Below are positions 8,556-16,141 of a DNA stretch of 17,440 nucleotides, piece after piece. Location: NCBI GenBank assembly GCA_003451645.1, contig DMER01000187.1, positions 6,910-24,349 of the forward strand. The letters run 5' to 3'. Under the pieces are notes generated by a model, which made no database searches, was not told where the DNA came from, and saw only the letters and a list, made by a program, of their open reading frames with translations. Position numbers and translations under genes: made by a program. Numbering within the stretch: the first letter of the stretch is position 1; the number at the start of each line of letters is the position of its first letter. This stretch comes from Alphaproteobacteria bacterium (GTDB lineage: Bacteria; Pseudomonadota; Alphaproteobacteria; Micropepsales; Micropepsaceae).

Positions 8556-10046
8556 ATGAGCTTATCCGGATTTCTGGACTATAACGAACCCTTGATCGAT
8601 GCCGTGCACCGCGTGCTTCGCGCGGTTCGCGGCACCTTGCGCAACTATGACTATGCGCTCTTGGAACCACCCGTCATTGACTTTGCGGACGCCTTTATCG
8701 AGCGCTCGGGCGAGGCCATCCGTGAGCGGATGTATTTGTTCGAGGACGAGGCGGGGCAAAATCTGTGCTTGCGCCCGGAGATGACGATTCCTGTGAGCCG
8801 CGCGCTTCTGCGCACCGGCTGGCGCGGCGAGGACGCGGCGCGGATTGGCTACTCAGGTCCCGTTTTCCGCCGCGACGTGGATGGGCCGGGCGGCTTTAAG
8901 CAATTCCTGCAAGCAGGCGCTGAGTGCTTCGGGCCCGGCCCCAGGGCCTATAATGAGGCCGAAATTGTCGCCATGGCGATCAGCATGCTGCAGGGATCGG
9001 GGATCAAAGCGGCACGGGTGCGCTTTGGCGATGTGCGCCTGATCAGCCGCCTAATGGACCGCATCGGCTTGCCCAGCCACGCAAGGCGCGATGCGAACTG
9101 GTTATCGGGCCAGATTGCCGCGTGGCGCAACCATGCGCTCACCGAGCGCGGGATCGAGCAGCAAGCCGGTGCCCGCGCGGATCTGGAATTCATCCGCATT
9201 CTGAAGGATTTGGGGACCGAGCGCGCAACCGCCCTCATCAGCCGGTTTTTGCAGATCAGTGGTATCTCGGTCGTGGGCGCCCGCCCGCTTGAGGCCATTG
9301 TGGAGAGGCTGACGGCACAGCTTTCTGCGACGATACCGCCGCTCCCGGATGCGATCTGGGAGGAGATAAGCGCCTTGTTGGCGCTCAAAGCGCCCGCAAA
9401 AGAAGCTCTCGGCCGGATTGCACAGGCGGGTGCTTCCATCGGCTTTGAGACGGCGGATATTCTCCACGATTTTCGTCACCGCTTTGACGTCATGGGTGCT
9501 GCGGGGCTCGACCTCGACACCATGACAATCGAGCCGGGCTTCCTGCGCGCGATTGAGTATTACACAGGCTTTGTGTTTGAGGTGGCGGCAGAGGCGGATG
9601 GCCAACCGGCACAACTGGCCGGCGGCGGCCGCTATGACGCGCTGATGTCTCAGCTTGGAGGCGGGGTGTCCAGCCCGGCGGTTGGATTTGCTCTGCACAC
9701 GGAGCGTGTCATGCGGGCGGCCGATCCAAGCGTCTTCGCCAAAGGCAGCCTCGCGCACGGCCATCCGGACGTCATCGTCGTGGCTGGGCCTGACGCCGAC
9801 AGCATGCAATGCATGCAGGCCCTACAGCATCTGCGCCAAGCGGGCTTCCGGTCATCCATCGCGCACCGCGATCCAGGGCCTAAACAGGCCGCGCACGCGA
9901 CACTCTTCCTTGAGAACAATGGCACAATTCGCCAGCGCGATGAGCGCAGCGGCGCGGTCACGAGTGTAACTCTGGACGAACTGTCCCGTATGGCGCCGCC
10001 TGCCCGGCCGAGTCTCGGCGCAGAGGCAAGGGGCCAGCGTCCATGA
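8556..10046 (+). CDS. hisZ: ATP phosphoribosyltransferase regulatory subunit HisZ, with extra C-terminal domain
   Basis: The 496-residue protein is a HisRS paralogue that cannot be assumed to charge tRNA; HisZ pairs with HisG to control the first step of histidine synthesis. Its catalytic-core-like region shows CLRPEMTIPVSRALLR (71-86), a motif-2-like FRRDVDGPGGFKQFLQ (104-119), AIEYYTGFVFE (332-342) and AGGGRYDALM (355-364). Unlike typical HisZ, which ends soon after the core, this one continues with about 80 residues (near 403-480, starting PDVIVVAGPDADSMQCMQAL) that resemble the HisRS anticodon-binding domain. The ATG at 8556 is preferred, with AAGG 9 nt upstream; an earlier in-frame start would overlap hisS. 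Its stop overlaps the hisG start (ATGA). A second, divergent HisRS is a less likely alternative. Confidence 0.88.
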   Translation: MSLSGFLDYNEPLIDAVHRVLRAVRGTLRNYDYALLEPPVIDFADAFIERSGEAIRERMYLFEDEAGQNLCLRPEMTIPVSRALLRTGWRGEDAARIGYSGPVFRRDVDGPGGFKQFLQAGAECFGPGPRAYNEAEIVAMAISMLQGSGIKAARVRFGDVRLISRLMDRIGLPSHARRDANWLSGQIAAWRNHALTERGIEQQAGARADLEFIRILKDLGTERATALISRFLQISGISVVGARPLEAIVERLTAQLSATIPPLPDAIWEEISALLALKAPAKEALGRIAQAGASIGFETADILHDFRHRFDVMGAAGLDLDTMTIEPGFLRAIEYYTGFVFEVAAEADGQPAQLAGGGRYDALMSQLGGGVSSPAVGFALHTERVMRAADPSVFAKGSLAHGHPDVIVVAGPDADSMQCMQALQHLRQAGFRSSIAHRDPGPKQAAHATLFLENNGTIRQRDERSGAVTSVTLDELSRMAPPARPSLGAEARGQRP

Positions 10047-11071
10047 CCCAAAACCCTCTCAGACTGGTGATCCCCAGCAAAGGGCGGCTGCAGCAGCCGG
10101 TGATCGACTTTCTGGCGGCCTGCGGTTTTGTGCTGGAGCGCGCCAGCTCCAACCGTGCTTACACGATGACTGTAGCGGGCACGGATGATGTGATTGTGGA
10201 CCTGGCAGCCGCCTCTGAGGTGCCGGGCATGCTCGCGGAGGGCCGCGCGCATCTGGGCATCACCGGCATCGATCTTGTGAATGAGATGTTGGGCGGCCCG
10301 GGGCCTGCCCTTGACGGCGCAAGCCTGCCTGGGGGGCCCATGCTGGTCGTCAAGCTGGGCTTTGGCAGAGCCAACCTGGAGGTGGCAGTGCCGCGCGCCT
10401 GGATCGATGTGGAGACGATGCGCGATGTGTGCGAGGTCGCCCATCAGCACCATGTGCAGAACAAGTCTCGCATCCGAGTCGCCACAAAATACGTCCGCCT
10501 GACGCGCAAATTCCTGAGCGAGGCGCAGCTCACCGATTACCGGATCGTGGAGTCCGCAGGCGCCACTGAGGCAGCGCCGGCCTCTGGCCTCGCCGAGATT
10601 GTCGTAGACATCTCATCGACCGGCGCCACCATGGCGGCCAATCATTTGAAGACGTTGTCGGACGGCCGGATCCTGTCGTCTGAGGCCGCCTTGTTCGCAG
10701 CCCCGCCCGCAACGGTGACCTGGTCCGCCAAGGCCATGGGCGCACTTGAACGCCTGATCCGCATGGCCCGCGCCAGACTAGCGGCGCAGCGGCACAAGCT
10801 GGTCCGGGCGAGCGGGCGCGTTCAGGACGCAAACGCGCTGACCCGCGAACTGGAGACCCTTGGCGTGACCGATGTCGTCCAGACTGTCGAAACAGCCACC
10901 GGCACAACGCGCCTCGATTGCACCGCGTCAGCCCGGCAGGTCTTCAAACTGGTCCAAACCTTACAGAGCTACGGGCTCACCCGTTGCGCGGTCGAGAACG
11001 CGGAACTCTTGTTCCTGCCCGGCGATCAAGACATCGGCGCCGCCCTGACCAAGCTGACTTCGGCACACTGA
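10043..11071 (+). CDS. hisG: ATP phosphoribosyltransferase catalytic subunit, extended form
   Basis: The 342-residue enzyme condenses ATP with PRPP, the committed first step of histidine synthesis. Catalytic-domain marks are IPSKGRLQQPV (10-20), GITGIDLV (72-79), RVATKYVRLTRKF (145-157) and the PRPP loop EIVVDISSTGATMAAN (185-200, Asp189). The short HisG that works with HisZ is usually about 210-230 residues. Here about 100 further residues follow, including GVTDVVQTVETATGTTRLDC and a final ENAELLFLPGD. They are reminiscent of the regulatory end of long HisG but may be a lineage-specific extension. AAGGGG lies 9 nt before the ATG, which overlaps the hisZ stop. Its stop is 13 bp from the convergent asd stop, leaving no room for a separate terminator. 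Confidence 0.93.
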   Translation: MTQNPLRLVIPSKGRLQQPVIDFLAACGFVLERASSNRAYTMTVAGTDDVIVDLAAASEVPGMLAEGRAHLGITGIDLVNEMLGGPGPALDGASLPGGPMLVVKLGFGRANLEVAVPRAWIDVETMRDVCEVAHQHHVQNKSRIRVATKYVRLTRKFLSEAQLTDYRIVESAGATEAAPASGLAEIVVDISSTGATMAANHLKTLSDGRILSSEAALFAAPPATVTWSAKAMGALERLIRMARARLAAQRHKLVRASGRVQDANALTRELETLGVTDVVQTVETATGTTRLDCTASARQVFKLVQTLQSYGLTRCAVENAELLFLPGDQDIGAALTKLTSAH

Positions 11072-11084
11072 CCAATGCTGGTGA

Positions 11085-12107
11085 TCAAGCCGCCTTCTTG
11101 AGATAGCGGCGCACAAGCTCCTCGGCGATTTGCACTGCATTGAGCGCCGCGCCTTTGCGCAAATTGTCCGAGACGATCCACATGCTGAGCCCGTGGTCGA
11201 CCGTCGGGTCCTTGCGGATGCGGCTGATATAGGTCGCGTCCTCACCCGCACATTCGAGCGGGCTGACATAGGCGCCATCCTCGCGCTTGTCTATGACCTG
11301 ACAGCCCGGAGCGTCACGCAAGATGCCGCGCGCTTGCTCGGCCGTAATGGGGCGCTCAAACTCGACCGTCACTGATTCAGAATGGCCGACAAAGACCGGC
11401 ACGCGCACGCAGGTGGCATTCACCTGAATGGCGGGATCGAGCATCTTTTGCGTTTCGGCCATCATCTTGAATTCTTCTTGCGTGAAGCCCGAGTCCAGAA
11501 AGTCGCCAATATGCGGAATGATATTGAAGGCGATCTGTTTGGTGAATGTCTTTGGCGTGACAGGATCGTTGACAAAGATAGCCTTTGTCTGCGCGAAGAG
11601 CTCGTCCATGCCGTCGCGCCCCGCGCCGGACACGGATTGATAAGTCGCCACGATGATCCGCTTGATTGTCGCGAAATCATGAAGGGGTTTCAGTGCCACC
11701 ACCATCTGTGCGGTTGAGCAATTGGGATTGGCGATGATGTTCTTCTTGGTATAGCCGCTTAGCGCTTCCGGGTTGACCTCCGGCACCACGAGCGGCACAT
11801 CGCGGTCCATCCGCCACTTGGAGGAATTGTCAATCACAATCGCCCCTTGGGCAGCGATCTTGGGCGACCATTCCCCTGACACGGTGCCGCCCGCGGACAT
11901 CAGGGCGATATCTGTGCCGCGGAAATCATAATGCTCTAGCGCCTGGCATTTCAGCACCTTGTCACCAAAGGAGACCTCCTTGCCCTGGCTCTTGCGTGAG
12001 GCAAGGGCCACTACCTCATGCGCCGGAAAGCGGCGTTCGCTGAGGATATTGAGCATTTGGCGGCCGACATTCCCGGTCGCGCCAACGACGGCAACTTTGT
12101 ACGACAT
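11085..12107 (-). CDS. asd: Aspartate-semialdehyde dehydrogenase
   Basis: The 340-residue enzyme reduces aspartyl phosphate to aspartate semialdehyde with NADPH, feeding lysine/diaminopimelate, threonine and methionine synthesis. It has the NADP-binding VAVVGATGNVGRQML (5-19), catalytic Cys130 in IIANPNCSTAQMV, the substrate-binding segment SVSGAGRDGMDEL (158-170), and RVPVFVGHSE with Arg235 and catalytic His242. The length is usual for bacterial Asd. AGGAG sits 8 nt before the ATG. It is 71 bp downstream of an unidentified gene in the same direction and converges with hisG at its 3' end. An asd gene close to leuCDB is a familiar arrangement in alphaproteobacteria; here two other genes intervene. 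Confidence 0.97.
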   Translation of the reverse strand: MSYKVAVVGATGNVGRQMLNILSERRFPAHEVVALASRKSQGKEVSFGDKVLKCQALEHYDFRGTDIALMSAGGTVSGEWSPKIAAQGAIVIDNSSKWRMDRDVPLVVPEVNPEALSGYTKKNIIANPNCSTAQMVVALKPLHDFATIKRIIVATYQSVSGAGRDGMDELFAQTKAIFVNDPVTPKTFTKQIAFNIIPHIGDFLDSGFTQEEFKMMAETQKMLDPAIQVNATCVRVPVFVGHSESVTVEFERPITAEQARGILRDAPGCQVIDKREDGAYVSPLECAGEDATYISRIRKDPTVDHGLSMWIVSDNLRKGAALNAVQIAEELVRRYLKKAA

Positions 12108-12178
12108 TCAGCGGTCTCCTGACGCGCCCGCCACGATGCTGCGGCGCAAGATGGTGAGATTAGGGGAAGTTTCGGACG

Positions 12179-13084
12179 CTAGGCAAGGAACTCCGCGATG
12201 GGAATGGGAGTGATGGCGACCCCGCCCACGCCGTCCACGGGCCCGTAATCGGTAAAATTGCTGAGACCTGTCGCCAAACTGCGTGGCAACGCATCGATCT
12301 CCGGAAAGCGCGCGGCGACCTTGGCGCGGTCAAGGGTCAAGACGCCCAAGGGCTCCATCCGCATCACGCTCAGATGTTTGCGCGCGAAGGTGCCCAAGCC
12401 GACGGCGCGATAGCCTAGCTTTGGCGTGCCCCTGATCGCCGACCAATCGATTTGGCTAGCTTTGACAGTATCCAGATCGGGCTTGGGCTTGTGCGGGAGT
12501 TTCAGGCGCGCCACTAGCGCGGCTGCGAAATAGCCCTCGGTATGCCCCGCCCAAAGAACCGCCATGGCGCCCCAGGCATGTGGCTTGAACTCTTGCGCAA
12601 TTGCTTTGGCACTGAAGTACCCATTGATGCTCTCCCCACGACGGTCGATGGGGTAGGCAAAGCACGTGCCCTCCTCCGCAAACAGGGGCTCTGGCTTAGC
12701 GAGCACCGCACGCGGCCGCGGCTTGGGGTGCGGCGTGGACCACTTGACCTTAAGGTCATTGAGGATCTTGGCCCGTTTGCGCAGATCGCTCTCGGACATC
12801 TCCAAGGCGCGATTGACCGCCAGATCGCGCCCGCTCGTGATGAGCGCCTGGGCCGTGGTAAAGAGCGAAGGACAGGCAATACCCAAACTGTGGAACTGGT
12901 CTGCGGCGGCCAGCACAAAGGCCGAATGGCTATCGTCATCGGCATCGCCAAGGGCCGGAAACTCGCCCGTCAGCCGCGCAAACAACGCCTCGCCATCGCC
13001 GGGCAAGCGCACCAAGATTTTCAGCCGGTTACGCAAATCCGCAGCATCGTCATTCCCATACAAAGTGGGCGACCAGGTCCCCAT
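12179..13084 (-). CDS. Unidentified 301-residue protein with MGTW-type N-terminus
   Basis: I do not recognise a function. The N-terminal segment MGTWSPTLYGNDDAADLRNR resembles the opening of a widespread unnamed family (MGxWG...DDxAxD, DUF4259-like), followed by a helical, acidic stretch and LITSGRDLAVNRALEMS, which fit that family's pattern. After about residue 125 comes a proline/basic linker (TPHPKPRPRAVLAK), then a second region with AYPIDRRGESINGYFSA and WGAMAVLWAGHTEGYFAAAL. No signal peptide or transmembrane span is evident. The start at 13084 is chosen because AGGAG at 13094-13098 lies 9 nt upstream and because MGTW begins relatives; the ATG at 13093 abuts that same AGGAG. It is divergent from the chlorite dismutase gene (124-bp gap) and could share a transcript with asd. 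Confidence 0.72.
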   Translation of the reverse strand: MGTWSPTLYGNDDAADLRNRLKILVRLPGDGEALFARLTGEFPALGDADDDSHSAFVLAAADQFHSLGIACPSLFTTAQALITSGRDLAVNRALEMSESDLRKRAKILNDLKVKWSTPHPKPRPRAVLAKPEPLFAEEGTCFAYPIDRRGESINGYFSAKAIAQEFKPHAWGAMAVLWAGHTEGYFAAALVARLKLPHKPKPDLDTVKASQIDWSAIRGTPKLGYRAVGLGTFARKHLSVMRMEPLGVLTLDRAKVAARFPEIDALPRSLATGLSNFTDYGPVDGVGGVAITPIPIAEFLA

Positions 13085-13093
13085 GCAGCGCAT

Positions 13094-13098
13094 CTCCT
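13094..13098 (-). promoter_or_regulatory. Ribosome-binding site that fixes the start of the unidentified gene
   Basis: AGGAG on the minus strand directly abuts an ATG at 13093 and lies 9 nt before the ATG at 13084. Zero spacing cannot work, so the second ATG, giving the protein that begins MGTW, is the likely start. Confidence 0.6.
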
Positions 13099-13208
13099 GA
13101 CAAAGCGTTGGCAGGAACTCTAAGGCCAAAAGTTTTCTGCCACGTTCACGCGCGCTCTCACGCAAGTGTCACTGGCCCGTGGTGACGCGCGCAGGCAGAC
13201 ATCGGCTT

Positions 13209-13775
13209 ATGAAACCTTATGCACAATCGCCTTTGCTGGTGACCTTTTGCGGCGCGGACATTGGCCCCTGGCGGATCGTCTCGGCCACGACCGTTTGCGG
13301 CGAGCCCTTGAGCCCTGCACCGCGCCTGTGGATTGGGGAGGGCCGCGACACGCCCGCTCTGCCCGATGCGCGGTGGAGCCTGCGCGCGACAACCAGCAAC
13401 GCCCGGTATACCGCAGCCTCAGAACTGAGCGCCATGCAAAGCAAGCAAGAAGGTCTGGGAAGGCCCGGAGCCACGCGTGCGGCGCTCATCCCGATCTCCA
13501 AGTCGCCCACGTGGTGGGGGATGGCCCAAGATGCGCGCCGTGCCATCTTTGAAGAGACCTCGCACCATATCGCCATCGGCCTCGATTACTTGCCAGCCGT
13601 CGCGCGCCGGCTGCACCACGGCCGGGATTTAGGCGAGCCGTTCGATTTTCTAACCTGGTTTGAGTATGCGCCGGAGGCGGAACCCGCCTTTGACGAGATG
13701 GTCGCGCGGCTGCGGGCAACGCCCGAGTGGACCTATGTCACCCGCGAGATCGATATTCGTCTCGCGCGCGACTAA
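13209..13775 (+). CDS. cld: Chlorite dismutase, short (lineage II) type
   Basis: The 188-residue protein closely resembles the compact heme b chlorite dismutases of Nitrobacter and relatives, which split chlorite into chloride and oxygen. Shared blocks are [19 protein letters not shown] (81-99), [19 protein letters not shown] (102-120), [11 protein letters not shown] (127-137) and [15 protein letters not shown] (142-156). His120 is at the position of the proximal heme ligand, and Arg133 matches the distal arginine required for activity (Arg127 in the Nitrobacter winogradskyi enzyme). It has no signal peptide, which suggests a cytoplasmic location as in other short forms. The ATG at 13209 is favoured by protein alignment although its ribosome-binding site is weak; GTGs at 13179 and 13182 are alternatives. 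Its stop overlaps the stop of convergent leuB. No perchlorate-reduction genes are nearby. Confidence 0.88.
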   Translation: MKPYAQSPLLVTFCGADIGPWRIVSATTVCGEPLSPAPRLWIGEGRDTPALPDARWSLRATTSNARYTAASELSAMQSKQEGLGRPGATRAALIPISKSPTWWGMAQDARRAIFEETSHHIAIGLDYLPAVARRLHHGRDLGEPFDFLTWFEYAPEAEPAFDEMVARLRATPEWTYVTREIDIRLARD

Positions 13776-14869
13776 CTGAGCGCAGCAACGATCGCATCGC
13801 CCATTTGCGTTGTGCTCACGACAGCCGCGCCGGGCTCCGCGATATCGCCTGTCCGCAAACCTTGCGCGAGGGCGCGCTCAACAGCCCGCTCAACCCGCGC
13901 AGCGTCTGCCTCCAGCGAGAACGAATAGCGCAGGCACATGGCAAAGGACAGGATCGCAGCGATCGGATTGGCCTTGTTCTGCCCTGCGATGTCGGGCGCC
14001 GAGCCATGGATCGGCTCATAGAGGGCTGGAATGCGGCCATCGGGCAGCCGCGCGCCCAGCGAGGCGGACGGCAGCATGCCGAGTGAACCGGTCAGCATCG
14101 CGGCCTCATCCGACAAGATATCGCCAAAGAGATTATCGGTCAGGATGACATCGAATTGCTTGGGCCGCCGCACCAACTGCATGGCCATGTTGTCCGCGAG
14201 CATATGCGTGAGCTCGATATCAGGGAACTCGGCCGCATGCAGCGCACGCACCTCTTCCCGCCACAGCAGACCCGCCTCCATCACATTAGACTTCTCAGCA
14301 GAACACACCCGGCCTTGGCGCTTGCCCGCGAGCTCAAAGGCAACACGTGCCACGCGGTGAATTTCGTCGGTGGTATAGGAATGTGTATTGACGCCCCGCC
14401 GCTTGCCGCCGGGCAGCGGAATGATCCCGCGCGGCTCGCCGAAATAGACGCCGCCCGTCAGCTCACGGACGATCAGGATATCGAGGCCCTCAATGACCTC
14501 CCGCTTCAGCGTCGAGGCCCCGGCCAGAGGCGCAAAACACAAGGCCGGCCGCAGATTGGCGAACAGCTCCATATTCTTGCGCAAGGACAACAGGCCGCGC
14601 TCAGGCTTGGACTCAAACGGCAAGGTGTCGAACTGCGGACCGCCCACGGCCCCAAACAAGACCGCATCAGCGGCCATCGCCTGCGCCAGCGTCTCCTGCG
14701 ACAAAGGGATGCCGTGGGCTTCGATCGCGGCCCCGCCGACAAGGTCCTCGGTGATCTCAAATCGAAGATGGGACAGTGCGGCCATGACGCGGCGCACTTG
14801 CGCCATGACTTCAGGGCCGATCCCGTCGCCGGGCAGCATCAAGATTTGAAAGGGTCGATTCGTGGTCAT
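13772..14869 (-). CDS. leuB: 3-isopropylmalate dehydrogenase
   Basis: The 365-residue enzyme oxidises and decarboxylates 3-isopropylmalate with NAD, the third step of leucine synthesis. Family features are [16 protein letters not shown] near the N-terminus, [33 protein letters not shown], the metal-binding [17 protein letters not shown] and the NAD-binding [18 protein letters not shown]. The ATG at 14869 is chosen because the protein then begins as homologues do; an in-frame TTG at 14905 is an unlikely alternative. The ribosome-binding site is poor and a small inverted repeat abuts the ATG. A 93-bp AT-rich gap separates it from leuD upstream. Its TAG stop overlaps the TAA stop of the convergent chlorite dismutase gene. 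Confidence 0.97.
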   Translation of the reverse strand: MTTNRPFQILMLPGDGIGPEVMAQVRRVMAALSHLRFEITEDLVGGAAIEAHGIPLSQETLAQAMAADAVLFGAVGGPQFDTLPFESKPERGLLSLRKNMELFANLRPALCFAPLAGASTLKREVIEGLDILIVRELTGGVYFGEPRGIIPLPGGKRRGVNTHSYTTDEIHRVARVAFELAGKRQGRVCSAEKSNVMEAGLLWREEVRALHAAEFPDIELTHMLADNMAMQLVRRPKQFDVILTDNLFGDILSDEAAMLTGSLGMLPSASLGARLPDGRIPALYEPIHGSAPDIAGQNKANPIAAILSFAMCLRYSFSLEADAARVERAVERALAQGLRTGDIAEPGAAVVSTTQMGDAIVAALS

Positions 14870-14886
14870 GTCCAAATGTATTGGAC
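14870..14886. repeat. Inverted repeat abutting the leuB start
   Basis: GTCCAA (14870-14875) and TTGGAC (14881-14886) are perfect inverted arms around ATGTA. The repeat touches the leuB ATG, so it could be an RNA hairpin hiding the start region or an operator for a leuB promoter in the leuD-leuB gap. The symmetry is seen directly; the function is inferred. Confidence 0.35.
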
Positions 14887-14962
14887 CAAAGGCCGCACAA
14901 CGCAAGCAAGATCATGGCACAGCCAAATACCAGGGCCCCACAACCAAATAATCAACTCAAAG

Positions 14963-15568
14963 TTACAACCACGGTTGTGCCAGCCGCCTTTGCTCTTCGA
15001 AGGCAGAGACTGCTGCCTCATGCCGAAGGGTAAGTCCAATATCATCCCAGCCATTGAGCAAGCATTGTTTACGGAACGGATCGACGTCAAACTTGATGCA
15101 ACCGCCGTCAGGCCCCCTGATCTCTTGGGTCTGCAAATCGACGGAAATGACCGCATTGGCGCCGCGTGAGGCATCGTCCAGCAGCTTGTCTATTTCGCTC
15201 TGTGGTAACACGATGGGCAGGATGCCGTTCTTGAAGCAGTTGCCATGGAAGATATCGGCAAAGGACGGCGCGATCACGACGCGAATGCCAAAGTCGAGCA
15301 AGGCCCATGGCGCATGCTCCCGGCTTGACCCGCAGCCGAAATTCTCCCCCGCAATCAGGATCTGCGCTTTGCGATAAGCGGGCTTGTTCAAGACGAAGTC
15401 TGGGTTCTCCGTGCCATCGTTGCCATAGCGCATCTCGTCGAACAGATGCTTGCCAAGGCCGGTGCGCGCGATGGTTTTGAGGAACTGCTTCGGGATGATC
15501 ATGTCGGTATCGACATTGATCATGGGCAAAGGCGCCGCAACGCCAGTGAGGGAGGTGAACTTTTGCAT
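14963..15568 (-). CDS. leuD: 3-isopropylmalate dehydratase small subunit
   Basis: The 201-residue protein is the swivelling small subunit that joins LeuC to form isopropylmalate isomerase, the second step of leucine synthesis. It carries the family blocks [18 protein letters not shown] (14-31), [18 protein letters not shown] (73-90) and [17 protein letters not shown] (103-119). The length is normal. Its ATG directly follows the TAA of the upstream DUF4276-like gene with no intervening base, and its ribosome-binding site (TAGGA) lies inside that gene's last codons. In an undisturbed operon its upstream neighbour would be leuC, whose end is found 1.75 kb away. Confidence 0.97.
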   Translation of the reverse strand: MQKFTSLTGVAAPLPMINVDTDMIIPKQFLKTIARTGLGKHLFDEMRYGNDGTENPDFVLNKPAYRKAQILIAGENFGCGSSREHAPWALLDFGIRVVIAPSFADIFHGNCFKNGILPIVLPQSEIDKLLDDASRGANAVISVDLQTQEIRGPDGGCIKFDVDPFRKQCLLNGWDDIGLTLRHEAAVSAFEEQRRLAQPWL

Positions 15569-16141
15569 TTAGGTTCCTAGCGATGAGGGGCTTCGAACGA
15601 TGCCCAAGGCTTGCGTAAAGTGACGAAAGCTTCGTGACCGGTTCTGGTCAATGATCATGTTTGGACCAACACGCCGTGCGAAATCCAAAGGACTGTAAGG
15701 CTTTACGATCTTTTTGAGCTCTTGCTTCGGATTGATGACCGCATCGGGATCGCGATACAAAGCTCTTGCCCCTAACCGCTTTGCTTCACGCAGTGAGATG
15801 TATCCGGTTTTGGCCAAGGCAGGGAAATCGCCCAAATACCAAGCCTCCAACTCCCGGCAAACGATCCGTACTTTCGTCTTTTGCTGCGCGCTTGCAGGTA
15901 TCTTTGCGGTCAGTTCCGCTTTGAGCTCGGTGCAATCCGTCGCGTGATCTTGGTCTCGTGCGACAACGAAGCGGGTGTCCGGCGCCAACCATGCGCCAAT
16001 CTTGCGCGGGAACGACTTCTCCAGGTCTGATTTACCTTCATGCGTGATCACCTTCACGTGGCTCATCTGATGGGCTTCGAGGAGCGCCTGGATCAAGACT
16101 GTCATGGACCGCTCCTCAACAAACACGGCCAGCTGATTCAT
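15569..16141 (-). CDS. DUF4276-like protein with TOPRIM-type acidic residues
   Basis: The 190-residue protein begins AVFVEERSMTVLIQALL, where Glu9/Glu10 fit the first acidic position of a TOPRIM domain. It continues to FVVARDQDHATDC, with Asp63 and Asp65 as a DxD motif. A third block, RIVCRELEAWYLGDFPALAK (93-111, Glu97, Glu99, Trp101), is typical of DUF4276 proteins as I recognise them. TOPRIM domains with these residues bind metal and cut or rejoin nucleic acid, so a nuclease effector is plausible but not shown. The ATG overlaps the stop of the ATPase gene (ATGA) with only a distant GAGGG, suggesting coupled translation. It ends flush against leuD. GC content is about 51% in a 120-base hand count (15661-15780), below the leu genes. 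Confidence 0.8.
   Translation of the reverse strand: MNQLAVFVEERSMTVLIQALLEAHQMSHVKVITHEGKSDLEKSFPRKIGAWLAPDTRFVVARDQDHATDCTELKAELTAKIPASAQQKTKVRIVCRELEAWYLGDFPALAKTGYISLREAKRLGARALYRDPDAVINPKQELKKIVKPYSPLDFARRVGPNMIIDQNRSRSFRHFTQALGIVRSPSSLGT
15575..15579 (-). promoter_or_regulatory. leuD ribosome-binding site inside the DUF4276-like gene
   Basis: TAGGA on the minus strand lies 6 nt before the leuD ATG and is read as the Leu-Gly codons (CTA GGA) just before the final Thr of the DUF4276-like protein. It overlaps one of the two CTAGG copies that flank the cassette. Confidence 0.6.
15576..15580 (-). repeat. CTAGG, cassette edge on the leuD side
   Basis: This five-base copy matches the one at 17331-17335, at the leuC end. 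Joining the two copies removes 1,755 bp and leaves leuC with its own TAG stop, then 8 nt, then the leuD ATG with its ribosome-binding site intact. Five bases can match by chance, so this is only suggestive of a target-site duplication or deletion endpoint. Confidence 0.35.

Noticed and set aside
8556..10046. The second gene as a duplicate functional histidyl-tRNA synthetase
   Set aside because: Its motif 2 loop (FRRDVDGPGGFKQF) and histidine-site region differ from the adjacent HisRS, and it is translationally coupled to hisG, which fits HisZ; the extra C-terminal domain is the only feature favouring a synthetase.
14156..15169. A 337-codon plus-strand open frame across leuB and leuD
   Set aside because: It runs antisense to two firmly identified genes and across the gap between them, with no motif.
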